From Blastocladiella emersonii ATCC 22665 (Eukaryota > Blastocladiomycota > Blastocladiomycetes > Blastocladiales > Blastocladiaceae), in assembly GCA_025594325.1 (NCBI GenBank), contig JANHCV010000001.1, positions 3,472,001 through 3,536,000 of the forward strand: a stretch of DNA of 64,000 nucleotides. Reading direction: 5' to 3'. How positions within the stretch are numbered: the stretch's first letter is position 1; the number at the start of each line of letters is the position of its first letter. The position numbers and the translations under genes were made by a program. Shown here one piece after another: positions 53,517 to 63,169 of the stretch. The notes beneath the pieces are model-generated. The model made no database searches and was not told the DNA's origin. It saw nothing but the letters and a program-made list of their open reading frames with translations.

Positions 53517-54521
53517 ATCTGTGTGTCGTTGTCGTCGTCGTTTTGTATCCATGAACTAGCCCCCACTTAGCCCCTCCCCAAATCCTTTGTTCCATACTCT
53601 TCCCCTCTGTTTCTCTCAGCCTTCTATAACAATCACGTTGCAACCCACGACTCGCCCATGACCACCAAACTGAATCCTGTCGTCAGTCTGGCTTGGACGG
53701 TGGTCGCGGTCGTGGCCTCGGTGACGCGACGCTTCGCGTGCCCTCATCGTCACCAGATCCGTTTCGCTAGATCCGTTTCGCTAAACACGTAGGATTACTT
53801 CTAATTGGCTCGTGAACCTTGTGAATCGCCATAACGCAAGCGTGCTACGGCCGAACGAGCAGCGGTGTCGATGACCGCGGAAGGACCGTGGCCGTTGCCG
53901 CCGCGCAACGCATCCGTTCGCGTGCTCTGCCGGCTTGATCATCGTCACTTTAGGCGCCAAACCCTGCCCATAATCCACTGCCTTGTGTTTTAGGAGTGGT
54001 GATATGGTGGGTAAATTCACAGGAAAGGCGTACGCCTACCGAACGAGCGGCTATGGTGATGGTCGCGACGACCGCGACCATGGCCATGGCCAGCGCGTGA
54101 CGCGTCGCTTGGCGTAGTTCACTGAGGCAAAAGGTCGTACATGCCAGCGCCTTAGCGATGAACGCTCCCGTTCCAGGTCAATTTATTTACGAAGCAACAG
54201 AGACAGCTTATTTATTCATGAGGCAGGCGGAGGAAGCCCTAGCGAGCGGCATCTGGTGATGCGACGCGTGAGCGGTGACCGTGGCCATCGCGACGCGCCA
54301 TCTGCCGATCGGAAGGCCATGTGAGTGCATCTGCCGTGAGGTGCTGAGGGCGCAAGGTGGAGTTAAACGAAGGGATGCTTAATGAAGCTGAGAAACCTTT
54401 CTCAACAACATCTGGTCACTCACGAAGGGAGAACGACCAGCTATGCATCGCTCGAGCGGAAAAAGAGCGATCACACTCAGGAGTCGACACACAAGTAGAG
54501 TAGGAACAAAGACTATGAACC
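53517..54521. other. Gene-free stretch left of the inverted repeat
   Basis: About 1 kb without a supported gene, less GC-rich than the genes. A 14-bp unit (agatccgtttcgct) is repeated twice in tandem at 53755-53782. It also holds the 3' flank of ARB1. Confidence 0.45.
53755..53782. repeat. 14-bp tandem duplication
   Basis: Two adjacent, identical copies of agatccgtttcgct. Confidence 0.8.
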
Positions 54522-54611
54522 ATTGAGTACAAAGCTCACCAGTAGCAGTGGAGGGAGCAATTCGAGCGAACAAGAAGATGGGCGACTCGATTCGACCGTC
54601 AACCGCTTCGC

Positions 54612-55445
54612 TTAGCAGCAGCCGTGGTTGATGGGCAGGATCGTCACGTCGCAGTCGTTGTTGTTGATGGGCATGATGTGCATGTCGCCGCCGTTGCCGG
54701 TGGTGCTGCAGTCGCCCGAGGGACCCCAGGTGGCGGGGTTGCCGCCAACGAAGCCGTCGGCCGAGTGGTGGCCCTGGAACTGGGTCTGCGACTGCGACTG
54801 CGACTGGAACGCGTCGCCGTGGCCGTTGGACCACTGGCCCTGCGACTGCGACTGGTGCTGCGCGGCGTCGCCGTGGCCGGTGCCCCACTGAGTCTGCGAC
54901 TGCTGCTGGGACTGCGACTGAGCACCGTGACCGCCGAACTGGGCCTGCGACTGCGACTGGGTCTGGTCGACCGAGTGATGGTTGCCCCAGTTGCCCTGGA
55001 ACTGCGACTGGGACTGCTGCTGCGCGGCGTCGCCGTGGTGGTTGCCCCAGTTGCCCTGGAACTGCGACTGCGACTGCGACTGAGCGGCGTCGCCGTGGCC
55101 GTTGCCCCACTGCGACTGGGACTGCGACTGCGACTGCTGCTGGGCACCGTGGCCGTGGCCGAACTGGGTCTGCGACTGGGACTGGGCCTGGTCGACCGAG
55201 TGGTGGCCCTGGAACTGCGACTGCGACTGCGACTGGGACTGCGACTGCACGGCGTCGCCGCCAAACTGGGACTGCGACTGCGACTGCGACTGCGACTGCT
55301 GCTGGGCGCCCGAGCCGTGGCCGAACTGGGTCTGCGACTGCGACTGCGACTGCGACTGAGCGCCGTGGCCGCCAAACTGGGCCTGCGACTGCGACTGCGA
55401 CTGGGTCTGGACGGCGGGGACGTGGATCGGGGCGCAGAAGGTCAT
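54612..55445 (-). CDS. Gln/Ser-repeat protein, left copy
   Basis: A 277-residue protein from the ATG at 55445, identical to the right copy. Residues 1-12 (MTFCAPIHVPAV) lack a signal peptide. About 12 imperfect repeats of 14-20 residues follow: a run of alternating Gln-Ser/Gln-Thr, an aromatic (F or W), and a Gly/His/Asn/Asp turn, e.g. AQSQSQSQFQGNWGNHHGDA. The last ~50 residues are different: Gly/Asn/Thr-rich, with DCDVTILPINHGCC at the end and three closing cysteines. The repeats would suit stacked beta strands or an amyloid-like or structural protein; that is inference. Upstream on this strand is TATAAG (55557-55552). An in-frame extension of 17 codons upstream is possible, but the downstream ATG has the better context (ccaccaagATG). 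No homolog is recognised. Confidence 0.75.
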   Translation of the reverse strand: MTFCAPIHVPAVQTQSQSQSQAQFGGHGAQSQSQSQSQTQFGHGSGAQQQSQSQSQSQSQFGGDAVQSQSQSQSQSQFQGHHSVDQAQSQSQTQFGHGHGAQQQSQSQSQSQWGNGHGDAAQSQSQSQFQGNWGNHHGDAAQQQSQSQFQGNWGNHHSVDQTQSQSQAQFGGHGAQSQSQQQSQTQWGTGHGDAAQHQSQSQGQWSNGHGDAFQSQSQSQTQFQGHHSADGFVGGNPATWGPSGDCSTTGNGGDMHIMPINNNDCDVTILPINHGCC

Positions 55446-55551
55446 CTTGGTGGTGGTGGTGGTGGTGGCAGTGTTGAGGGAGCGAGCGGTGGTCAAGAAA
55501 GCTGCTGAGGGTGCTGATCAAGTGGAAGGGGAAGCCGGGGCACGCCATGTT

Positions 55552-55557
55552 CTTATA
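55552..55557 (-). promoter_or_regulatory. TATA-like element of the left QS-repeat gene
   Basis: TATAAG on the minus strand, 107 nt upstream of the ATG at 55445. The same site occurs in the right arm at 60929-60934. Confidence 0.5.
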
Positions 55558-56671
55558 CTTCTTCGCTCGTTCGTTCGCTCACCGACGATTCCGACTCGGA
55601 GTAGAGAGACGCGTCGCTAAAAATTGTCGCTCACCCCCACGAAGCCGTCGCGTCGTTTCAGCAGCGGCCGACCGACCCGTCGAGCTCGACCGCTCACCGC
55701 AAGGCGCGCAGCGGTCCGCGGTTCGGCAGCACCGACCCACACGAGTGGACTCGCTGCGGAAGCGCTGCGGATCACTGCTCGGTGTCGTGTCAAGTTCTTC
55801 AAGCCGCCGCTGCTGACGAACAGCCGAGCTAGAGCAGGTGGATGCCGTTTCCTCTCCATAGCGCAGGATGGCCCTCAGCGTGGTGTGGCGCAGGCGACGG
55901 CCGTGATCCATTCGAGTGCATTGCAGGGAGTAGGCGACTTCATGGTTGCGGGGTTGTGAGGGAGCAAGAGAGGGAGCATCGAGGTCGGTCGCCGCCAGCG
56001 AGAACCGGCCGATCAGCGCGCTGTCTCGCCCCGCTCACGTGTTTGTTCGACGCGTCTCCGCTTCTCGGGTCCGCATCCTTGCGCAGTCGAGACACGAGAC
56101 ACGAGACACGAGACGATCGAGAGAGATAGGAAAGTACGGGATGCAGTCTATTCGCACACACAGTTCACGGGCCAGCCGACGCCGGCGCTCAGTCGCACGC
56201 GTCGACGCATGGTCGCGCCCTCCCGGCCGGGCGAAACGAAACGAGAACCGACGCGTCCCCGCGCTGCTGTACGAGCAAAAGAGTCAAGTCGGAGAGAGGG
56301 GCGGAGCGTGGTGAGAAGGAGGAAGGGGGTCCCGATTAAAGGGAACTGCGACACCGCCGCCACAACGCACTACTCGGGATGCACCAAGGATGGCCGCCCC
56401 ACCGACCCCAAACGCGTCAGACCACGCAGAACACACCGCCCAAGCCGTACAGCACTCGGTGGTGCACACCGACCCTAGCCGGCCAGCAGAAAGGGTCGCA
56501 TACTCGCAGAGGTGCATGCGATTCAGCGGTCCGGCTACTCGCTAGGCGAGGTCACTGCGCGAGACGGGGAATGCAGCACATGCGTCGGAAACCCAGCTGC
56601 AGCGCGGCGCAGGAGACGATGGCGAGCCGAGGAGAGGCAAGGAAACGATGGGTATACGAGGAGGTTCGTAG

Positions 56672-59600
56672 GATGGACGCGCGCAAGAGGCAGTGAGGCA
56701 GCAGCCGACAGCGAGTGCGGCACACCCCGGATGCACCCGTTTTGCACGCCGCGGGTAGGCTGATACAATGGGTTGGCTTCCCGGACGGGATGCGAGGGAA
56801 ACATCAAGGAGGTGGGTAGTGGGGTGGGGGTGGGGTGGGTCGCGATGCATGAGCCGTACCAGGTGGCGATGGACACGTTACGCGCGCGCGAGCTAGACGA
56901 TGCGCGAGCGAGCGATCGGTTCGACGACGTGTACCAGCCCGCCAATGGTGGGCGAGACGAGCAGCATGTTGAGGTTGTTGATGGTCTTGATCGAGACGCG
57001 GAAGTGTGCGCGGGCGGGAGGCGAACAAGAGTTAGCGAGTAACACTCGGGATGCGGGTCGGAGGTGAGTCGTACCGAGTCCCAAAGTAGACGAAGAGTTG
57101 AGGTGCGCGACGGTCCCACCGCGAGCGCGAGTACTTCTTGAGCCGCGCGGGTACACGTGGCGCTGTTGAAGATTCGGTCGGCCGTGGTGCTCGCGGTGGT
57201 GGTTGGTGCCTCGTATCGGCGACGTGCACCAGAGTCCGACGAGAGGTGGAAGATGTGGTCGCTACACGAGGCAGCGATGTGAGCACGCGATCGGTCGACC
57301 GTGATGCGAGCAGGGCGTACGAGAGGCGAGAAACCCTTGATGATCACCGCAGACCGCCGAGAGCGTCGAGCCACGCGCGACTGTCGCCGATCAAGTGCGC
57401 GAGCGCGTGAAGGCGACTCGGCCGTCGCGTTAATGGCGAGCGAGCTGGCGGACATGGCGATAGTGGTCGAAGGTGTCGTCGAGCTCGGCAGGGCGTGTGG
57501 ATCGAGCCGTCGTGATGGGCGCCGCCATTCGGCGCGGGATGCGGGATGCGCGTACTGGAGCCCGCCGAGATGTCGAAGGCCGAACCACCGCTGTATTGAT
57601 GCGGAAGCCGACGAGAACACGCCGCGCGCGAGTGCGCGGGGCGACGACCGTGGCCGTACGTGGTTCGACTAGTCGCGTGGTGGCTACACGAAGCAAACTG
57701 GTGAACACGCGATTGGCTAACCACACACTGATCAGGACATACGAACGCTGAAGCGTGACCTGTGCGAGAGTGTCGAGCCGTGGACGCCGTCGACCGGGTA
57801 CGTGAGGACACGATGATGACCTGGTCGGCCTTGATGATGACGGCGGTGCTTGGCGCCGCGCATGCCGCCGCGCGTACTCGAACCCGACGAGATGGTGAGG
57901 TCGAGCCACCACTGGATCGACAACGCGGGAGCAGCCGAGAACAGGTTGCGCGCGCGCGAAGCGAAGTCACGATGCCGTGCCGTGATAGTGCTGCAGCTAC
58001 ACGAGGTCGAGGGTTGAGGAGTGAGCGCACAACCAGACGAGCACCCAGAGATCAGGTCGTACGAACGTTGAAGCCGAACTTGTTCTTGGTAGCCGTGAAC
58101 TGCGCGAGTGTCGAGCCATGGCCGCCGTCGATCAGGCGCGCGAGAGCGTGATCTCGCCGAGCTTGTCGCCGAGCATGTCCGGGCGATCAGGTCGATCCGT
58201 CACGACGGCCACGAACACGCCACGGCGGCCGCGAGCATGATGCGGTGGCCACGATCATGGTGCGGGCGAGACGAGAGAGGAGGAGAGGAGCAAGATGAGG
58301 AAGATCGAGTTCTACACAAGAGTTACGAGCGGGATGACAGGAGGATAACAAACGGGAGTCAGCAACATGCGAGACATCACGCGGGCGGCGCGTGCACGCC
58401 AGGATTGACGTGTGCGTTCTCGTACAAAAATTTGAGCATCATGTTGGGTTTCTACCTGGTGTCAATAATCGTACTGGAATCGGCTTGGATTGTGGAGAGC
58501 GAACGTGTTGCTTACACCACGTGACCAGTTGCTGAGTGCTTTTGACTTCGTCACCGCCTCGCCAGTCGCTGCTCTCTCACGTACCACTGATGTCGAAGAT
58601 GATTATCCTCGAGTCTATGAAACATATGCACAAACACTCCGGGAACTAGCTGCAACGACGTCTCCGCATCTGCTACGCCCGTTTTGACTGTTACCGTTGG
58701 TTGCCATCATCTCGCCTGTGAGCAGCAGCACGGCGCGCTAGACCATGTCAAGCGTAGCGATCTCACCGCTCCAGATGTGCCACCCGTACCCACTCGGCTA
58801 CATCTGGGCCGACTTGCGTGAGCATCGCCACATCACCGACCTGCGTCATCCGCGAGCCACGCGCGTCCCGCCTGCATCGTCTTCATCATGCATGATCCTA
58901 TCATCGTATAGAGAAGGTTTGGAGCAGACAGCGAGTGGGGCGAGACGGGGCAGCCGCGTCAACGAGTTCTGCTTCGCTCTCGGGCTCGTGCGGCTCGGTG
59001 GCCAAGTAGCGCGTGCAACGGCCCGTACTACCCCTTCGGCCACGGAACCGCTGAAGGTCCGGTCGGCATTTTGCTCCATGTGCCTCCGGGCTGGACACTC
59101 CCGCCGTCTGATAACGGCGACCTCGTGTAGAGCGCGAGTCGCGCGGGGACAAACGCGTCGCGCGACGCGGCTCCTGCGGGTGCAACGTGATCGGCGCCCA
59201 CGCCTGTGCTCGATGTGGTCCGCGCTCCGCCGACGATCACCGCTGGTACGCTATCGTTGTCCCCACCCTCGATGCCCGATCCGCGCTCACCGCACATGAC
59301 TACATGCAACAGAACTCGCGCCGTGACGGCTCATGGAACTCGAACGTAATACATGGGAGCAACCCGCTCTGCTTCTCCCCGAACGCGCCACATCTCGCCT
59401 GAGTCGACCGGACCCGCCTTGGGTCTCGTTTTTGGAGCGGTGTACCGATCCCGATCGATCTTCTTCTACGACATGCGTCTGTCCGCGCCAGCGTAAGGCG
59501 GCACCGCCTCCTCGGCCGGGCTCGCACCAGTTGTGCGCCCAACAGCGACGAGTACACCCTTCGTACCGCGTCAGAGGCCCGCCATCTTCCTCGCGTCTAT

Positions 59601-59814
59601 GTCAGCGACGCAAGCACGGGCCCAGAGCAACGGTGGCGCTGATCTGGTATCAAGGGCGGTAGAGTGCGAGAAGGGTCCGTTGTCGTCGAACGCGTCGAGG
59701 CCATCTTAACCGGCCTCAAGGCGCTCAGGACGCGCTCACGGACTCTCGGGCTTGTTAACCACTCTTCTCGATCACAAGCCCTGGAAATGTCACAATCCGG
59801 CCATGATACGCACG
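56672..59814. other. 3.1-kb spacer between the inverted arms, no convincing gene
   Basis: The spacer has no recognisable protein. Two weak coding-like patches are a minus-strand stretch ending VSIKTINNLNMLLVSPTI (stop near 56895) and a plus-strand stretch at about 58490-58687 (LLTPRDQLLSAFDFVTAS). Either could be a gene remnant. The region 57240-58170 contains three diverged tandem copies of a ~300-420-bp unit. The rest is noncoding as far as I can see. Confidence 0.5.
57240..58170. repeat. Diverged tandem repeat in the spacer, about three units
   Basis: A GCTACACGA block occurs at about 57261, 57683 and 57996, each followed by a related G-rich, cgtacga(g/a)-containing segment and then a (A/T)G(T/C)GTCGAGCC block (about 57367, 57773 and 58111). 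Spacings are about 422 and 313 bp, so the units are imperfect. Judged by eye; alignment would define the unit. Confidence 0.5.
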
Positions 59815-60928
59815 CTACGAACCTCCTCGTATACCCATCGTTTCCTTGCCTCTCCTCGGCTCGCCATCGTCTCCTGCGCCGCGCTGCAGCTGGGTTTCCG
59901 ACGCATGTGCTGCATTCCCCGTCTCGCGCAGTGACCTCGCCTAGCGAGTAGCCGGACCGCTGAATCGCATGCACCTCTGCGAGTATGCGACCCTTTCTGC
60001 TGGCCGGCTAGGGTCGGTGTGCACCACCGAGTGCTGTACGGCTTGGGCGGTGTGTTCTGCGTGGTCTGACGCGTTTGGGGTCGGTGGGGCGGCCATCCTT
60101 GGTGCATCCCGAGTAGTGCGTTGTGGCGGCGGTGTCGCAGTTCCCTTTAATCGGGACCCCCTTCCTCCTTCTCACCACGCTCCGCCCCTCTCTCCGACTT
60201 GACTCTTTTGCTCGTACAGCAGCGCGGGGACGCGTCGGTTCTCGTTTCGTTTCGCCCGGCCGGGAGGGCGCGACCATGCGTCGACGCGTGCGACTGAGCG
60301 CCGGCGTCGGCTGGCCCGTGAACTGTGTGTGCGAATAGACTGCATCCCGTACTTTCCTATCTCTCTCGATCGTCTCGTGTCTCGTGTCTCGTGTCTCGAC
60401 TGCGCAAGGATGCGGACCCGAGAAGCGGAGACGCGTCGAACAAACACGTGAGCGGGGCGAGACAGCGCGCTGATCGGCCGGTTCTCGCTGGCGGCGACCG
60501 ACCTCGATGCTCCCTCTCTTGCTCCCTCACAACCCCGCAACCATGAAGTCGCCTACTCCCTGCAATGCACTCGAATGGATCACGGCCGTCGCCTGCGCCA
60601 CACCACGCTGAGGGCCATCCTGCGCTATGGAGAGGAAACGGCATCCACCTGCTCTAGCTCGGCTGTTCGTCAGCAGCGGCGGCTTGAAGAACTTGACACG
60701 ACACCGAGCAGTGATCCGCAGCGCTTCCGCAGCGAGTCCACTCGTGTGGGTCGGTGCTGCCGAACCGCGGACCGCTGCGCGCCTTGCGGTGAGCGGTCGA
60801 GCTCGACGGGTCGGTCGGCCGCTGCTGAAACGACGCGACGGCTTCGTGGGGGTGAGCGACAATTTTTAGCGACGCGTCTCTCTACTCCGAGTCGGAATCG
60901 TCGGTGAGCGAACGAACGAGCGAAGAAG

Positions 60929-60934
60929 TATAAG
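60929..60934 (+). promoter_or_regulatory. TATA-like element of the right QS-repeat gene
   Basis: TATAAG 107 nt before the ATG at 61041. An ATG at 60938 lies so close that it is unlikely to be in the mRNA. Confidence 0.5.
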
Positions 60935-61040
60935 AACATGGCGTGCCCCGGCTTCCCCTTCCACTTGATCAGCACCCTCAGCAGCTTTCTTGACCACCGC
61001 TCGCTCCCTCAACACTGCCACCACCACCACCACCACCAAG

Positions 61041-61874
61041 ATGACCTTCTGCGCCCCGATCCACGTCCCCGCCGTCCAGACCCAGTCGCAGTCGCAGTCG
61101 CAGGCCCAGTTTGGCGGCCACGGCGCTCAGTCGCAGTCGCAGTCGCAGTCGCAGACCCAGTTCGGCCACGGCTCGGGCGCCCAGCAGCAGTCGCAGTCGC
61201 AGTCGCAGTCGCAGTCCCAGTTTGGCGGCGACGCCGTGCAGTCGCAGTCCCAGTCGCAGTCGCAGTCGCAGTTCCAGGGCCACCACTCGGTCGACCAGGC
61301 CCAGTCCCAGTCGCAGACCCAGTTCGGCCACGGCCACGGTGCCCAGCAGCAGTCGCAGTCGCAGTCCCAGTCGCAGTGGGGCAACGGCCACGGCGACGCC
61401 GCTCAGTCGCAGTCGCAGTCGCAGTTCCAGGGCAACTGGGGCAACCACCACGGCGACGCCGCGCAGCAGCAGTCCCAGTCGCAGTTCCAGGGCAACTGGG
61501 GCAACCATCACTCGGTCGACCAGACCCAGTCGCAGTCGCAGGCCCAGTTCGGCGGTCACGGTGCTCAGTCGCAGTCCCAGCAGCAGTCGCAGACTCAGTG
61601 GGGCACCGGCCACGGCGACGCCGCGCAGCACCAGTCGCAGTCGCAGGGCCAGTGGTCCAACGGCCACGGCGACGCGTTCCAGTCGCAGTCGCAGTCGCAG
61701 ACCCAGTTCCAGGGCCACCACTCGGCCGACGGCTTCGTTGGCGGCAACCCCGCCACCTGGGGTCCCTCGGGCGACTGCAGCACCACCGGCAACGGCGGCG
61801 ACATGCACATCATGCCCATCAACAACAACGACTGCGACGTGACGATCCTGCCCATCAACCACGGCTGCTGCTAA
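61041..61874 (+). CDS. Gln/Ser-repeat protein, right copy
   Basis: A 277-residue protein, residue for residue the same as the left copy (see that entry for repeat structure and Cys-rich end). It is transcribed rightward, away from the spacer, giving a divergent identical pair. The ATG at 61041 follows a run of CCA codon-like repeats. The CAGTCG hexamer that dominates the coding DNA makes every frame open, so overlapping long frames (His-rich, or Leu/Arg-rich on the other strand) are not evidence of genes. Promoter and 3' sequences inside the arm are also identical, so both copies may be expressed similarly unless their flanks matter. Confidence 0.75.
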   Translation: MTFCAPIHVPAVQTQSQSQSQAQFGGHGAQSQSQSQSQTQFGHGSGAQQQSQSQSQSQSQFGGDAVQSQSQSQSQSQFQGHHSVDQAQSQSQTQFGHGHGAQQQSQSQSQSQWGNGHGDAAQSQSQSQFQGNWGNHHGDAAQQQSQSQFQGNWGNHHSVDQTQSQSQAQFGGHGAQSQSQQQSQTQWGTGHGDAAQHQSQSQGQWSNGHGDAFQSQSQSQTQFQGHHSADGFVGGNPATWGPSGDCSTTGNGGDMHIMPINNNDCDVTILPINHGCC

Positions 61875-61964
61875 GCGAAGCGGTTGACGGTCGAATCGAG
61901 TCGCCCATCTTCTTGTTCGCTCGAATTGCTCCCTCCACTGCTACTGGTGAGCTTTGTACTCAAT

Positions 61965-63169
61965 AGTTTATCGTATTTATCTTCTATCTGCCCCCGTCTC
62001 TTCCTGAATCCTGCCTCCGTTTGATCGACGCGTCGCGCGTGGGTTTCGCACGCAACAGCAGCCGCATGAGTTGCGAATGGGTCAGGCTTCCTGGGTGTGC
62101 GCGCCACGCTGCCTTAATTCCTTCGACCAACATCTCGTCATTCTTTTTGTGCGTTAGGTTTTTATCATTTCGTGCAGTCGGTCGTGATCGCCGCGATTTT
62201 GAGCGGCGCGCGCGATGGCCACGGCCGCGAAATCCTTTTCGCTCAAACAAGATGTGACCCTGTTCCACATGCTCGCTCAGCGTATCGAACACCCACCAGT
62301 TAGTGACGTGCTTAGCGTGAAAACCTTCAAGTTACAGAGGAACTTGAAGTTCGAAGCGATGCGCCGCGCGTTTGCCATGGCCACGGTCGCAGCGCGCCGC
62401 CATCACCAAGGTCGCTTGGTTGGCCGTCGTTCGTCTGCTCAATGAATGAAAGCCTGATCCCGCTGCTGCTCACACATGTTAGTAGTGCTTCGGCACCGTT
62501 TAGCGGTATCGCGCCCAATGGGATGGCGATCGAGCTGGCAAAGAGTGCGAATCGACTCGTTGCGCGATGCGCCACAGTCACCGTCCCACCGCGGCCATCA
62601 CTACCGCTGTTTGCTGGGTTGTGGCTAGCCTGCCTGATGGTGAAAAACCTGCGCATGTTGCTTCTTAGAAGGTTTACAACTATATCAGAGGCGATCCTAC
62701 CGCTTGGCATCAACCCAAGGTCGACCCCGCTTGGCCTCGACAGCAACTACATGCATCAATTTTCTTGCTGCAGAATCGCGCTTAGCCCGCTCGAGGTGAC
62801 TCGTCTCGCTTTCAAGGCCCGGACCTTCGGCCCTGCTTCAGAGGATGCGACATGAAATATGTGCGATCTCATGTTATTGGGCTCCAAGCCCTTCCACAGA
62901 GCCTGGAGTCCTTGGGGGCCTCCCTTGACGCCGTCCTCAAACAGATTTTCCGTCCGGCGATCTCAGAAGCACCTTTTACGACAAGTTACGCATCGTGTAC
63001 AACCAGATCTCATCGCAGGATCGCTCATCCAACAGTCTCGGCTGTGGCCGTTCGCGCGGATCAGCTGAACTGGCCTCACGTGTCTCGAGTCGTCCCTGCA
63101 GCTCCTCATCGTCCGTTCGCTCTATCCACGCGCTCCTTCTGCATCAAGTTCCATGGTGGCGCAGCGCAT
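61965..63169. other. Region right of the inverted repeat, no gene seen
   Basis: About 1.2 kb between the arm and TRM1. Open frames here are short and not family-like; part of it (63000-63169) may be the TRM1 5' region. No mobile element is recognised. Confidence 0.45.

Larger units (their letters stand above)
54522..56671. repeat. Left arm of a large inverted repeat
   Basis: The sequence 54522-56671 is the reverse complement of 59815-61964. For every feature compared, left and right coordinates sum to 116486, so there is no net insertion or deletion in 2,150 bp. Encoded proteins in all frames compared are identical. Identity breaks sharply: at the inner edge, after TTCGTAG (56671), and at the outer edge, before ATTGAGTAC (54522). 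The arm carries a complete Gln/Ser-repeat gene, its 3' end and about 1.2 kb of upstream DNA, which includes a 7-bp tandem repeat (gagacac, 56088-56114). I found no flanking target-site duplication, no transposase, and no short terminal inverted repeat beyond the arms. Confidence 0.93.
59815..61964. repeat. Right arm of the large inverted repeat
   Basis: Reverse complement of 54522-56671, with no net length change. The two gene copies point away from the spacer. The outer edge lies about 90 bp past the stop codon of the QS-repeat gene, so the 3' flanks of the two copies differ beyond that point. Confidence 0.93.

Noticed and set aside
56893-57156. A minus-strand coding-like tail in the spacer
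   Set aside because: About 35 residues look protein-like, but no upstream exon joins with valid splice sites. Kept only as a possible remnant.
61081-61720. CRISPR-like or satellite array
   Set aside because: The repeats are short, imperfect hexamers within a protein-coding frame, with no spacers.
54522-61964. DNA transposon with long terminal inverted repeats
   Set aside because: The spacer has no transposase-like frame, I see no target-site duplication, and the arms carry a complete host-type gene. Segmental inverted duplication is simpler.
60938-61966. A 342-codon frame with a His run overlapping the QS-repeat gene
   Set aside because: The CAGTCG hexamer keeps every frame open; the ATG at 60938 is only a few bases after the TATA-like site. 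The Gln/Ser frame has a better-placed ATG and a non-repetitive Cys-rich end.
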